Shown in pieces: positions 20,336-32,319 of a DNA stretch of 64,000 bases; position 1 is the stretch's first letter; each line of letters starts with the position of its first letter. The notes beneath the pieces were generated by a model that saw only the letters and a list, made by a program, of their open reading frames with translations, did no database searches and was not told the DNA's origin. The DNA lies in contig NC_073643.1 of NCBI RefSeq assembly GCF_029407905.1, forward strand, positions 41,636,501-41,700,500, read 5' to 3'. This DNA comes from Bubalus kerabau. Taxonomy: Eukaryota; Chordata; Mammalia; Artiodactyla; Bovidae. A program made the translations under genes and the position numbers.

Positions 20336-22334
20336 TCTGTATCTGCTCCACTCGTGGAAAACCGAAGCCATTTACTCATTAGATGAAAAGCCACAGGGCA
20401 CATCATTTAAGAGAAATTTTAAAAATCGTTGCTTAGTAGTTTAGAAAAATACTGTAATTGTTATGCTATTAAACGAAATGTTTATAAAATGCCCAGAATA
20501 TAGGTTTTTACAAATGGTTATTATAAGGATTTTGGACTTAATCCAGGAAGAAAGTGGTTTGCCGCTAAAGATTTTTAAAACAGAGTCCTGACAATATCAG
20601 ATTTATATTTTAGAAAGGTATCTCTTAAGGCACTGTGTAGGATTGATCCAAGGAGGTAAGGTTGGTGACAGCAAGATTAGTCAGAGTTTAAAAAGACAAT
20701 TCTTATTTTCTCCCCAACACTGATAGAAGAGTCTGGGCTGGAAACGTGTATAGGTACTGGCTGAAGCTGAGCTAATTAGCTGCAATCTAGCAGTCATTCA
20801 GACATTCTGGAAAGACTGGGAAGTCAATGGATGAATCTCCAAACAGGTTTGGTCGTAGGACATTTTAGTATACAAGATTGTAACATAAAAAGCCTTCTAT
20901 TTTTAACACCCTAGGTGGACTAGACTCCAATCATAACATTTCAAATGTGCTAATATTATAAAAGTCTATTTCTTGAAGATGGCTGTCTACAGGTATAACA
21001 ACATCCTTTACAAGGCTCAGGACTCTCCTCTTTGTTAGAATAGAGTAACTCATTGCCAAAACCCATTTTGAGAATTTCCAGGGAGAAATAATGGATTGTT
21101 TGTGTTCAGTTTTAGTACTGATAACCTCCTCTATGTCATAATTTACCTGACTAAACAAAACACTTGGCTTCTAAGAATCCCAAGACCTAACTCCATTTCG
21201 CCGCCCTACTGTATATTTGGTATATGTTTCATTCTTGTGGATAAGAAATGGCCATGGTTGCTGCAAATATGAATTTAGAACTTGAATGGCAAGTGGATCA
21301 GTAGACTGTCTTGAGGAGAGGGAGCAGCAAGCTAAATTCTGGAAGCTGCCCAAATATGGGCTAAAACTTGTGCATGCTTTTATTTCCATTTTGAACTAGC
21401 TGTTATCAAATATCAGTAGTTCACAGACATAACAATGCCATGTTCTCATTAATTTTCACAGGTGTGGCTTTCAATGAAGGACAATTCTGCACTTCCTTTC
21501 TCCTTTTGTGTTAGGAAACTGCAGAGATTTTCGTTTTTTTTTTTTTTTTTTTAAACTGGGCTCTGCCATGTCTCTTTCCAGCCTGCAATCCTTTTTACTC
21601 TCCCCTCAATAATTAGAAAAATGAGTTTTTATGATAAATTCCCTCCTAAATTAACTTGATGAACATTCCCCTACAGATTGTAATGTTAAATGTCTCCCTA
21701 AAAATCAATTAAGTCCTTGAAAAGTTTCAGTGTGCTGAAAGAAATAGCTTAAATAAAAATCTCCAGCATTTTCCTCCAGAGTTGGCTGTTTATAGAACTC
21801 TCTCTTACTTTACACTGTACATAACAAATCTCTTAGGTTTTGCTTACGCTGTACTGACTTGCCACTTTCGATTTTTTAAAAATTTAAGCCTAAACTAGCT
21901 ACTGATATCCTGCTGCTCAAACCATATAGTTCTTCCGATTCAATGCCAGACAATCCCTCTCAATATAAAAGTCATGTCTATAATCCTTTGGCAGTCCACC
22001 CAAAGTGATGTTTTGATATTTCAGAGTTGTTTTATTGTACACTTCTAGCCTGTAGCTCTATAAAACAGAAAGTTTCATAACAGTGGTAATTACTAAGTTC
22101 ATTTTCCCCATACACTAGGCCAAGTTTTTCTGGAACTTGTTGCTTTTCCCAAGATAATGGGCTCCCTTTCTCCTTCAGCTCTCACAGTCTGACTCCTTCC
22201 ACATCATGCCCTTAGGTGGGGAAGGTATTGGAAACTCCACTGTAGTCGAATAACCTTCTCAGAGAGAAAATAAGACTCAAGCCTGCTTGAAAAGAGAGCA
22301 GGACAGATGGCATTTGCATTCCAGAACGACGATG
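20336..22334. other. Repeat-poor 2-kb stretch
   Basis: AT-rich, apparently single-copy DNA with a T-run at about 21,534-21,552. Open frames (for example 20,931-21,158 minus) have no domain. I see no promoter, splice pattern or named repeat. Confidence 0.45.
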
Positions 22335-22520
22335 ATGATGCTGTTAATGATAATGATGATGACTGTCCTACTGTTAATGTAACACAGCTAATATTTGTTG
22401 AGCTTATCAAGTACCTAGCTTGCTGCAGGTGCTTCCACACGTACTACATTACTGGATGCCCACAACAATTATGCAAAGCACTATTACTATTCCCATTTTA
22501 CAGATGAGAGAACCAATGGT
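22335..22520 (-). mobile_element. MIR/MIRb SINE
   Basis: Antisense MIR: agctaatatttgttgagctt, tattcccattttacagatga, agagaaccaatgg. A (GAT)n-like run at 22,328-22,361 precedes it. Confidence 0.75.
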
Positions 22521-22594
22521 GATGATAAATAAAGAGAAGGAATAAGAGCTTTCCTGGATGTTAGTGGTCAAGGGCATTACCTGGTGACATAGAC

Positions 22595-22895
22595 TCACTC
22601 ATTTATTCATTAATAAAAATTTAACTGTTACCTACATACCAGGCCCTAAGCTGAGCACTACTGGGCTTCCCAGGTGGCTCTAGAGGTAAAAACCTGGCTG
22701 CCAATGCAGGAGACACTGGGACGTGGGTCAGGAAGATCCCCTGGAGGAGGGCATGGCAACCCACTCTAGTATTCTTGCCTCAAGAATCCCATGGACAGAG
22801 GAGCCTGGTGAGCTATATAGGGTTGCAAAGAGTTGAACACAACTGCAGCAACTTAGCGTGCACACACAAGCTGAGCACTAAGCTGTAGTACTCTC
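22595..22895 (-). mobile_element. L2 fragment split by Bov-tA
   Basis: tcatttattcattaataaaa and cataccaggccctaagctga match antisense L2 3'. It continues at 22,868 after the SINE. Confidence 0.55.
22661..22867 (+). mobile_element. Bov-tA SINE with perfect 13-bp TSD
   Basis: Head tgggcttcccaggtggctct, body to aacacaactgcagcaactta. The 13 bases aagctgagcacta occur at 22,648-22,660 and 22,868-22,880 without a mismatch. Confidence 0.92.
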
Positions 22896-23561
22896 CAAAC
22901 TAGTCCTTAACGTGCCTAAAGTGATGATTATTTTAGACATTCATCAAAAACCTGTGATTATAGAAAATCTTTGCTGACATCTAAATGAAGATCTGCCAGG
23001 TTGAAAGCTTGGTTACTTGAAAGTCTAAAAGACACAAGTCCTTTGTAGGATATTGAACCACATAGGGAAGACATTTAACCCTCTTACTAACAGTACTTAA
23101 TCCAATTAAAAAATTAGAATTATCTTCAGTTATAATAAAATATTTTAGATATATTTAACATTAAAAATGAAAATCCTAAGTCTCATTTATTAATTTCTAT
23201 TGATGTGACTGGATTTTTCTTTCTAAAAGTATCACAATCCATTAAAAAAAAAAGCAATAGTGAACTCTGTTTTGCATATAATATGTCCCCATAAGTTTGT
23301 AAGTTTTATATGTACTTTGAGTTAAGAATAGATTCATCTTAATCTTGAAATACCAGGAAGGGGATACTGAAATATAGGTGGGGCAAAGGAAATCTTTTTT
23401 TCATATAAGTACTAAATTAATGGAACCTGTTTCCTGAAGAATGGTTTAACACAACCATTTAAATTGCTTTAAAAAAATGCTATGTCAAAGTTTATATGAC
23501 AGCTGAGGAAAGTGGCTCTTTGAGTTTGATGTCAGAAATGTTACTCATTTTTGGAGCTCTT
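22896..23561. other. No recognised feature
   Basis: AT-rich sequence with short A/T runs. No gene or named repeat identified. Confidence 0.4.
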
Positions 23562-23683
23562 TTTTTTTTTTGACGCACCATACTGCACACAGGATCTCAG
23601 TTCCCAGACCGGGGAACAAACCCTCGGCCCAAGCAGTGGAAGGGTAGAGTCCTAAACCACAGGATCACCAGGAAATTCTACCT
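23562..23683 (-). mobile_element. CHR-type SINE fragment
   Basis: T-run, then ctcagttcccagaccgggga, acaaaccctcggcccaagca and aaaccacaggatcaccagga: an antisense tRNA-Glu head with substantial decay. Confidence 0.7.
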
Positions 23684-23875
23684 TGGCATTCTTAACATTC
23701 TTAACCATTTGTTGAGCAAATACTATAGGTAGGCTCTATGTTATGCAACTGTTTAGTATTATATTAATATATACTTTCATCCAAGCTACTTTGTCAATAG
23801 TGTTGCCAAAATAAAACTTGTTTGATTATATAGATTAAGGATCATTTCTTTCAGCCTTTAGTATGAAACAAAGGG

Positions 23876-24095
23876 GCTTCCCAGGTAGCGCTAGTGGTAA
23901 AGAATCCGCCTGCCAATACAGGAGACATAAGAGACGCAGATTCGCTCTCTAGGTTGGGAAGATCTGGAGGAGGGCCTGGCAACACACTGCAGTATTCTTT
24001 CCTGGAGAATCCCATGGACAGAGAAGCCCGGCGAGCTACAGCGCATAGGGTCACAAAGAATCAGAGACGACAGAAGCGACAGCACAGCACAGCGC
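23876..24095 (+). mobile_element. Bov-tA SINE
   Basis: Head ggggcttcccaggtagcgct, Bov-A body, and end cagaagcgacagcacagcac. A small deletion removes part of the linker near 23,964. Confidence 0.88.
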
Positions 24096-24109
24096 CTGAA
24101 ATGAAAAAA

Positions 24110-25035
24110 AGAAACACGGGTGTAGTTATCGATATGGCTATTAGTACTATACTAAACACTGCAGTACTGTTTCGAATGGCTAAAGTTGGAAACAACCCTA
24201 GTGTCCATCAATTGGGAATGTATTAGGATTCTCCAGGGAAACAGAACCGATAGGGTATATATGCATATGTAAGGGGCAGTTTATTGTCGGATTTGCCTCA
24301 CAGGATTATGGAGCCTGAGAAGCCCCATGATATTTTATCTCAAGCTGCATAATCAGGAAGGCTGGTGGTATAATTTAGTCTGAAAGAGAACGTTTGAGAA
24401 CCAGAGGAGCGGACGGTGTAACTCCCAATCCAAGGCTGAAAGCCCTAGATACAGGAGCTCTGATGTCTGAGGGCAGGGGAAGACGGATGAGTCAGCTTAA
24501 GGAGAGAAAGAGAAAATCTGCCCTTCCTCCATCTTTTTGTTCTATTCGGGCCCTTGACAGATTGCATGGTTGCCCACCCACACTGGAGAGCACAGATCTT
24601 CTTTACTCAGCCTATTGACTCAAATGCTAATCTCTTCCAGAAGCATTCTCTCAGACCGGCCCAGAAATAATGTTTTGCCAGCTCTCTGGGCATCCCCTTA
24701 GCCCAGACAGGCTAACACATAAAATTAACCATCACAGTGATATACAGTGTAGTCATTAAAACGGCAATGAAGAAGAAGAATGAAGACATTGGGAAATGCT
24801 CACAAGCCCATTCCTAATAGTGTATACAGTGAGATTTCATTTTCTAAAGTTTTATGTGTGTATAGAAAGTTGATTAGAGAGGACATCTTCTAAACATTGG
24901 CTATGGAAAAGTTGATGTTAGCCATGGCTATTTTGGGTAGTAAGACCATGGGTGGTTTTATGTACTTATTTTTCCTTACCTTTACTTAAAAAATATCCTA
25001 CATTACTTTGGTAATTTACAATAATGGTAAAAGTT
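24110..25035 (+). mobile_element. Old L1M 3' region, interrupted
   Basis: 24,110-24,225 (ggctaaagttggaaacaacc, agtgtccatcaattggga) continues at about 24,741-25,035 (acagtgtagtcattaaaacg, gggaaatgctcacaagccca, atttacaataatggtaaaag). The two halves are collinear with an L1M 3' end, so the element between them is younger. Confidence 0.65.
24226..24740 (+). mobile_element. Unnamed old mammalian repeat inside L1M
   Basis: Starts attctccagggaaacagaac, contains attatggagcctgagaagcc, gttctattcgggcccttgac and tcaaatgctaatctcttcca, and ends acataaaattaaccatcaca. I recognise it as a common dispersed mammalian sequence, possibly LTR-derived, but cannot assign a name safely. Confidence 0.6.
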
Positions 25036-25239
25036 GCAAAAGTGATTGGGAAAGAAAGAAAGGAAAGAGAGAGTGAGAGAAAGAGAAACATAAAAACCTA
25101 GCATAGCCTGAATAGGCCAATGTTTGAAAAAATGGAGGACAATATTGTACTGTGTAATTTAACTTGTTCTTTCTCTTATATTTCTTAGGTTCACTTTTTT
25201 GTGTGTGTGTGTGTCCCCAGTTGTTTTGGACAAGAGATT

Positions 25240-25507
25240 TAGGTTTGATGGAGAAGGCAGTGGCACCCCACTCCAGTTCTCCTGCCTGGAAAATCCCATG
25301 GATGGAGGAGCCTGGTAGGCTGCAGTCCATGGGGTCACTGAGGGTCGGACATGACTTGAGCGACTTCCCTTTCACTTTTCACTTTCATGCATTGGAGAAG
25401 GAAATGGCAACCCACTTCAGTGTTCTTGCCTGGAGAATCCTAGGGATGGGGGAGCCTGGTGGGGGTCACACAGAGTTGGACACGACTGAAGTGACTTAGC
25501 AGCAGCA
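25240..25507 (+). mobile_element. Bov-A2 SINE
   Basis: Two Bov-A units joined by ttcactttcatgcattggag, ending tgacttagcagcagcagg. A (GT)7 run at 25,201-25,214 lies just upstream. No clear TSD. Confidence 0.88.
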
Positions 25508-26098
25508 GGCAAATAAACCTTGTGATTTGCCCTGTGCTATAAATTTCTTGACCCACACATTGCTCTGCTACAGAGATATCTAAGCACTTTATAAATGTTT
25601 TAAGTATCACTGCAGACAGATGCTTCTGTAACAGGCATGATTTTTGAAATTGTATTTACAATTTATGAACTTGTAGAATCACTGAATCCATTTCTTGGGC
25701 CATACCACTCTCAGAGTATAAATGAAATACAAAAATAAATACAAAACAATGATGGTGATGAGAATGACTAAATCACATGAAAAATCAAAGTATAGCTATT
25801 TTACTTGAATCCTGGAGAAATATAATTTGGTTTATAAAGGTAGGAAAATGTGCTTTTTCAACTATATATAAATTATGTTGGCATTAAAACATAGAGGCAT
25901 TATACTGTGACTTCCTCTAATTTGAATGTGCTCAGGTGATTGAAAATTGTACTGTGGACGTAGAATAGGATTAGGAAACAGTAAGGTTTGTAGGGTTTGG
26001 AAGGCTGTGTGGGTGGCATTATGACATGATCTGTGGGCCCAGTATAAAATGAAATACAAGACTCCTCATTTGAAATGTATTAAGAACCTCAAGGTTAA
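25508..26098. other. No recognised feature
   Basis: AT-rich, unassigned sequence without a convincing open frame. Confidence 0.4.
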
Positions 26099-26109
26099 GA
26101 CAACAGCAC

Positions 26110-26291
26110 AGGACATCTTACAGTCTAGTGGTTAAGAATCCGCCTTCCAGTGCAGGGAACATGGGTTTGATTCCCAGTGGGGGAAATAAAATCCCATATG
26201 CTGCATGGCAATTAAGCCCATGCTTTGCAACTAAGATCACACATGCAACAACTAAGACCTGACCCAGCCAAATTAATTAATTAATTAAAAG
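26110..26291 (+). mobile_element. CHR-type tRNA-Glu SINE with TSD
   Basis: Head gacatcttacagtctagtgg, atgggtttgattcccagtgg, then actaagacctgacccagcca and a (TTAA)n tail. Flanks gacaacagcac (26,099-26,109) and gataacagcac (26,292-26,302) are a TSD with one mismatch. Confidence 0.85.
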
Positions 26292-26394
26292 GATAACAGC
26301 ACATTAATCCAAGTGCAGAACTGTCTCAGTGAGAGGAGTGAGGACCCTGGGCAACTGTACAGGTGTACACCCATGAAGCCAGCCCATACGGCAG

Positions 26395-26530
26395 TGGGCT
26401 AAGAGGACACAGGTTCAGTTCTGTCACCAACTGTATGACCACGCCAGTCACTTTGTCCTTCTAACTTTCATGTTTCTCATCCTTCACATCAAGAGGATAT
26501 TTTTGGGGAAACACTTTGTTGAAAGCAGTA
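26395..26530 (+). mobile_element. MIR SINE
   Basis: gcagtgggctaagaggacac, ggttcagttctgtcaccaac, tgtatgaccacgccagtcac: a decayed MIR head and core. Confidence 0.65.
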
Positions 26531-26604
26531 GAGATCGAACTCCCATTAGCTTAAATTTGAGGGGCTCACGTAACAATTCAAGGCTGGTGGTGATCTTACT
26601 TTAC

Positions 26605-26945
26605 AGCAGGAATCAGTGAACTTTTCTGTAAATACTAGACAGTAATATTTTCTGCTTTGCGTGTGTGGTGGTCTCTGTCACAGCTATTCAGTTTCGCAGG
26701 TGAAGCATGAAAGAAGCCACAGGCGAGATGTAAATGAGTGAGTGTGGCTGCTTCCTAGCAAAATTTTATTTATGGACACTATATAAAAATTTCATATAAT
26801 TTTCATGTGTCATGAAATATTCTTCCCTTGATTTTTCTACAACCATATAAAAATGCAAACGCCATACTTAGCTCATAGGCCATACAAAAACAGGCAGAGG
26901 GCTGGATTTGGCCTTCAAATGTTAAGTTTGATGATTCATGTTCTA
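26605..26945. mobile_element. hAT-type MER DNA transposon fossil
   Basis: aacttttctgtaaatactag, ggtctctgtcacagctattc, ggccatacaaaaacaggcag and gagggctggatttggccttc belong to the same family as 1,250-1,560, here in the opposite orientation and longer. Confidence 0.6.
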
Positions 26946-27109
26946 GACACATAAGGCATCGGTTATGTATATTTTACCCACAACAAAAAAAAAGTAAAAG
27001 GAATGCAATTGAACCAAATTATGTTCTAGAGGATATCTTTAACGTTCTGTGCAGTCTCTCATAGGAGCTGTATATTTCGATGAATAAGTATCCTCATTCT
27101 AGAGACAGC

Positions 27110-27320
27110 CAGCCATAAGATTGAACCTCAACCCCATCACTTATGAACTGTGTGACCTTGGATAAGTTACTGACTTCACTGAGCCTCACCCTCCCTAGCT
27201 CTGGAATCTGCATGATTAACAGCAGCAACAAACCCTTGGACAGTCATGAAGGTGGGATAAGGAATGCAGGATGCTTAGCAAAGTGCTTGACTACAGCAAG
27301 CTTCAGTGAGTTGAAACTAC
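27110..27320 (+). mobile_element. MIR SINE
   Basis: ccccatcacttatgaactgt, tgaccttggataagttactg, tgagcctcaccctccctagc, agcaaagtgcttgactaca: MIR core to 3' part. Confidence 0.7.
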
Positions 27321-28411
27321 TAGTATGATTTCATATATTTCACATATGCTAAATAATAAGGACAATTTATGGAGTTTTTCAATGAGTTCTTTGCCTTCCA
27401 GGCTATCATTTGGGATGGAATCTCCATGCAATCATCCATTTTCATGGATGTATGGACCCTTAATATCTTCAGTTTGCTTTAGTCTCACTCCCCCATCATC
27501 TGCCTAATGGACTCAGACCTGCAAAGGATGAGTGAACCAGACAGGTGAGGCTTGTCAGCCATCCTTGGCAGAGATCCATGACATGGATATAATTTAGCAG
27601 CCATTCTCACACTGCACATTCTTCCCTCATGTCACAGTGCTGGTCCTCATATATCTGTCTTTATGTTGGGGCAAGTAATATTTGTGGTGCATTTGGTGAC
27701 ATAAGCCAGAGGCTACATGGGGTATTATTTAATTAGGACAGACCTGTCTACATGTCCATTTAAGAGGTTGTTTCTTATCTTGCTACCCAATTCCACAGAG
27801 CATATCTGAGGGATGAGTTCCCTTTCAACTCTGTGAGAGATCTGCTCTCAGATAAGCATCACAGCCTTTGGAACATGAGCAAAAAGTAGGTTCTTTCAGG
27901 ATCATTAACTAGTGTGAGTTAAAAAAAAAAAAAGCTATGTCAATACAGTAACAAAGTGGAAAGCTTATCTTAAATATGGAGAAGAATATGTTGATTTTAC
28001 TTGTTAGGAATTTGGGCAAATTTAAACATTCTGGGTTTTTTGTACTATCTATGAAGTATGGGGTTATAAAGTAAATGAATCAGACAAATAAGCTAGTTTG
28101 GGTAAACGTTTAACCCACTTTTGAGAATCAACTGTTTTTTAAGGATTTAACTGGGCCAGTTTCCAGGAATTCTCCAAAACTTTTTGCTGTAGTCTAATCT
28201 GTCTTTTTACATTCCCCAGTCCTTTAAATCTTCCACTCTCCAATTTACCTTCTTTCATGCTATTTTATTATATGCCTTTGTCCATTAGGCAGGAAAGTCT
28301 GTTCCTCTCTCCTCTAATGCCAACTAGTTCATAAAACACTGACAAAACATTGAGTATATGTCAGAACTTGTGTTAAATGCTGGAGAGACAGAGAAATGAA
28401 GCATGAAGGCA
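27321..28411. other. Repeat-poor 1.1-kb stretch
   Basis: Single-copy-like sequence. No gene, promoter or named repeat recognised. Confidence 0.4.
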
Positions 28412-28466
28412 GATGGCTGCAGGGGTTAAGAGCATGGACACTGGTGTTAGATAGACATGGATTTGA

Positions 28467-28899
28467 TGGATGTGAGAGTTGGACTGTGAAGAAGGCTGAG
28501 TGCCTAAGAACTGATGCTTTTGAACTGTGGTGTTGGAGAAGACTCTTAAGAGTCCCTTGGACTGCAAGGAGATCCAACCAGTCCATTGTGAAGGAGATCA
28601 GCCCTGGGATTTATTTGGAAGGAATGATGCTAAAGCTGAAACTCCAGTACTTTGGCCACCTCATGTGAAGAGCTGACTCATTGGAAAAGACTGATGCTGG
28701 GAGGGATTGGGGGCAGAAGGAGAAGGGGACGACAGAGGATGAGATGGCTGGATGGCATCACTGACTCGATGGACGTGAGTCTGAGTGAACTCTGGGAGTT
28801 GGTGATGGACAGGGAGGCCTGGTGTGCTGCAGTTCATGGGGTCGCAAAGAGTTGGACACGACTGAGCGACTGAACTAAAACTAAAACTAACTAATGACT
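28467..28899 (+). mobile_element. BovB 3' fragment with perfect TSD
   Basis: 5'-truncated at tggatgtgagagttggactg and ends actgagcgactgaactaaaac. Plus-frame phrases CESWTVKKAECLRTDAFELW and LWELVMDREAW show the BovB C-terminus, with a frameshift near 28,668. The 11-bp TSD catggatttga lies at 28,456-28,466 and 28,900-28,910. Confidence 0.93.
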
Positions 28900-28917
28900 C
28901 ATGGATTTGAGTCTGTC

Positions 28918-28983
28918 TACTGTCTATGGGGTCGTACAGAGTCGGACATGACTGAAGTGACTTAGCAGCAGCAGCAGCAGCAA
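28918..28983 (+). mobile_element. Bov-A2 3' fragment
   Basis: Only the last part of a Bov-A2 (tctatggggtcgtacagagt, gaagtgacttagcagcagca) ending in an AGC-repeat tail. It lies between the BovB and the complete Bov-A2. Confidence 0.75.
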
Positions 28984-28993
28984 CAACTATATC

Positions 28994-29261
28994 CGGAGAA
29001 GGCAATGGCAACCCACTCCAGTACTCTTGCCTGGAAAATCCCATGGGTGGAGGAGCCTGGTAGGCTACAGTCCATGAGATAGCGAAAAGTCGAACACAAC
29101 TGAGTGAATTCACTTTCACTTTCCACTTTTATGCATTGAAGGAAATGGCAACCCACTCCAGTATTCTTGCCTGGAGAATCCCAGGGACAGGGGAGCCTGG
29201 TGGGCTGTCGTCTATGGGTCGCACAGAGTCGGATACGGCTGAATCGACTTAGCAGCAGCAG
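28994..29261 (+). mobile_element. Bov-A2 SINE with TSD
   Basis: Complete two-unit element (ggagaaggcaatggcaaccc to cgacttagcagcagcag). The flanking caactatatc at 28,984-28,993 and 29,262-29,271 is a perfect 10-bp TSD. Confidence 0.9.
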
Positions 29262-29415
29262 CAACTATATCACTGAATGGCTAGGTCACTGGGCAAAATT
29301 CCTAATCTCTGTGAGGCTCAGATTTCTGATACCTAAAATATAGAGAATTATTGATACAACATCTTCTCCTGACAATGAGAGAACAAATGAAATAGAGAAT
29401 GTCTATGAAGCAGGT

Positions 29416-29565
29416 TGGGAAGATCCCCTGGAGAAGGAAATGGCAATCCACTCCAGGACTATTGCCTGGAAAATCCCATGGACTGAGGAGAATGGTAGGT
29501 TACAGTCCACGGGGTCGCAAAGAGTCGGACATGACTGAGCGACTTCACTCACTCACTCACTCATT
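29416..29565 (+). mobile_element. 5'-truncated Bov-tA SINE
   Basis: Begins after the B box at tgggaagatcccctggagaa and ends with tgagcgacttcactc plus an (ACTC)n run. TSD aagcaggt at 29,408-29,415 and 29,566-29,573. Confidence 0.85.
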
Positions 29566-29574
29566 AAGCAGGTA

Positions 29575-29960
29575 TTTATAATTGCAAGGGTCAGAAACAG
29601 AATCCAAAATGGCATAAGCCCAAAGGAGGTTATAATGGCTCATATAACTGAAAACTCTAGGAGTGGATTTCAGGTATAGCTGAATCCAGGGGACTTAGTG
29701 TTGTCATGATTCAGCCTCTTTTTCCATATCTAGCTTTTGCTTTCTTCTGTGTTGGCTTCACTTTCAAGAGAACTTTCCAAGTTTTCATTATTATTCTTAT
29801 ACCTAGTCATCATAGTAGAAGGAGATCATCTCCCTCCAGAAAGTCCCATCAAAACAGGGAGCAATTCTCTTGGATCAATCTGGTTCAGCCCTGACTAATG
29901 ACCATATTCAGGGAAATGGAATATCTTGAGAAGGCCAAAATGTACCACAAGTCCACTCAT
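29575..29960 (+). mobile_element. Family X ancient repeat
   Basis: aattgcaagggtcagaaaca, ataactgaaaactctaggag, tttgctttcttctgtgttgg and tcagggaaatggaatatctt follow the same order as the 6,715-7,170 copy. Unnamed. Confidence 0.6.
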
Positions 29961-31586
29961 CTAAATCAAGAAAAGTGAAATCTAGATGTTATTTTCAAAA
30001 GAAAAGGAAATGGATGCCTGTAGACAAAAGTCAGATGTTCATCAGAGAAGGTTAACACAAAGGCTGGCATCATACAGGAATATCTGTTGTTATCATTACA
30101 ATTATTACTTTGAAAATAAATAAAATAAAAATAAACTTATCAGTAAATAATGAAATCATGATTTGATTAAAGTAATGAAAATGATTCAGATGAAAATAAA
30201 ATGGGAAACTATGCAGTTTTCCATTACAATGGAGAGTGTAAGCAGTAAATTAGAATGGAGCAGGGTTGTTCCTAAAGGCATAAAGGAGTAGTTGAAGAAG
30301 ACATCAAGACATCCAGTGACTGAAAATATTTCAAGGACTGTTTGCTCCTTAACAGTTCTTATAAGTCCCACTGAATGGTAGTACACGTGCAACAAATGCC
30401 AGTGATTATCAATGCTTATGAAATAGCTTCTTTTTAATATTGGGGGGAGGGTCTGTGACTGTTTTATAAATGCTTGACCCTCTGATTGGGTGGGCTACTC
30501 AATAAATCACCCCTAAGAAAGCCAGATTTACGAAGTTCTCTTACATTTTGCTGATGTCTTGCCCAGCATTTTGTGGGCATGGAGTAAGGACCTTAGTAAA
30601 AGCCTGTTGATTAATACAGGTGAAAAGAAGCAATTAATGCACATTTACAAATATGTCTCATATACCAATTAAACTAGCCCTAATATCAGGCCCAGTACTT
30701 TGTTAGCCATTTTTTTCATTTCAAGGGCGTGTACTAGAAAAGCATTTATTTTCTTTTCAAATATTTTCCTGTTCACATGTTACTAATTTAGACCAGCTTT
30801 ATACTCATTAATCCAAATTAGTGCCATTTTATAGTATACAAACTCTCAAATACTTATTCCTCCATTCCCATACTGTTTAAAAGCGGTTTCCATTTTCCAA
30901 AAATGTGATTATTTCCAACTCTTTAATTTTAAACTCAGGTATCTTTTAAACACAATAAGATAAAGATAAATATCTTGCATACTAACCCTTAAAGACAGAC
31001 ACCTCAATTTCAGACTTATTTCTAATTCCATTATGTCCCTAAGACATTAAGTCATGTAATGTTTTGGCTTGATTGATATATTTTCTTTTTTCATTTTCCA
31101 TTAATGTAGGAAGATCAGTATCTCAGCTTTTGAAAAATGTGTTTCAAGATCTATTTCATTTGGGAAGATCATATGATAAAGAGGAAGTATAATCAGTTTA
31201 CCATTGAAATACTTTTGTTTTTGTAATGAACTTTTTAATAAGTTCATTCCATTGTTTTCCATCCATCTTGCCCTAAGGAATATGTTCTGTTTGATTTACG
31301 ATGTATAAGTTCATTATTTTCCTAAGTTATAATCAATATATTCAAGGTGCTCTGGTTAATTAAGAAACATTTTATTATTTGTCTTTGCATTGAAGAATTC
31401 TCAACTCTTGTTTTTTTCTTTTGTTTTTTGGGGGAATTTTTGTTGTGCATTTCTAGAGACTGAGACCAGTACTTTTGGGTTTTCACTCTCTTTTGATGCT
31501 AATCCTTTTCTGTTCTATTTGACTTCAGGCTCTACTCTAAGCCTTAAAAAATCTCCTTAACTAGCAGTTCCCTCCTTAACTATCCT
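29961..31586. other. AT-rich repeat-poor 1.6-kb stretch
   Basis: No repeat, gene or promoter recognised. The longest minus frame (30,186-30,395) lacks any domain. Confidence 0.45.
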
Positions 31587-31850
31587 TTCTATCTGTGACT
31601 GGCCTTTATGGGGCTCACCATAGGAATTAATCAAACATTTACTGGCTCAATTTGATCATCACAGAAAAAAATCTTAGAGGGACCCATATCATACCATCTG
31701 GAGCGGTTGAATAAAGAACATACAAACATACACATTGAATGCATATTTATATATGCAGACTTACATATACATTAAATTTTTAAAAACTCAACTAATCAAC
31801 TTGTTTAGGGCATTCACAACATATTTTATTTTTAAAGTCAGTTTTAGGGA
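31587..31850 (+). repeat. 264-bp direct repeat, copy 1
   Basis: Aligns base for base, without gaps, to 32,056-32,319 (offset 469). Only three differences were found by reading (near 31,694, 31,705 and 31,789). It is followed directly by a Bov-tA. Confidence 0.95.
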
Positions 31851-32055
31851 GGACTTCCCTGGTGGCTCAGATGGTAAAGCGTCTGTCTACAGTGCAGGAG
31901 ACCTGGGTTCGAGCCCTGGGTTGGGAAGATCCCCTGGAGAAGGAAATGGCAATCCACTCCAATACTATTGCCTGGAAAATCCTGTGGACAGAGGAGCCTG
32001 GTAGGCTACAGTCTATGGGGTTGCAAAGAGTTGGACACGACTGAGCGTGTTCGTG
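31851..32055 (+). mobile_element. Bov-tA SINE between direct repeats
   Basis: Head ggacttccctggtggctcag and full Bov-A body ending gacacgactgagcgtg. The A box at 31,863-31,874 and B box at 31,906-31,916 (ggttcgagccc) are well preserved, consistent with a young copy. No ordinary short TSD is visible; the flanks are the 264-bp duplication. Confidence 0.92.
31863..31916 (+). promoter_or_regulatory. Pol III A/B boxes of Bov-tA
   Basis: tggctcagatgg (A box) and ggttcgagccc (B box) sit at tRNA-like spacing in the head of this SINE. The motifs are visible; activity is unknown. Confidence 0.55.
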
Positions 32056-32319
32056 TTCTATCTGTGACTGGCCTTTATGGGGCTCACCATAGGAATTAAT
32101 CAAACATTTACTGGCTCAATTTGATCATCACAGAAAAAAATCTTAGAGGGACCCATATCATATCATCTGGAGCAGTTGAATAAAGAACATACAAACATAC
32201 ACATTGAATGCATATTTATATATGCAGACTTACATATACATTAAATTTTTAAAAACCCAACTAATCAACTTGTTTAGGGCATTCACAACATATTTTATTT
32301 TTAAAGTCAGTTTTAGGGA
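32056..32319 (+). repeat. 264-bp direct repeat, copy 2
   Basis: Near-identical to 31,587-31,850. It is followed directly by a CHR-type SINE, whose head starts at the same junction (ttttaggga) at which copy 1 meets the Bov-tA. Confidence 0.95.

Larger units (their letters stand above)
28412..29400 (+). mobile_element. MIR SINE broken by three ruminant insertions
   Basis: Head and start of core at 28,412-28,466 (gcaggggttaagagcatgga), a short piece at 28,900-28,917, and the rest at 29,262-29,400 (taggtcactgggcaaaattc, aatctctgtgaggctcagat). A BovB and two Bov-A2-type SINEs lie between. Confidence 0.75.

Noticed and set aside
22328..22361. (GAT)n run as an acidic-repeat coding exon
   Set aside because: The run leads directly into antisense MIR and the frame closes within it.
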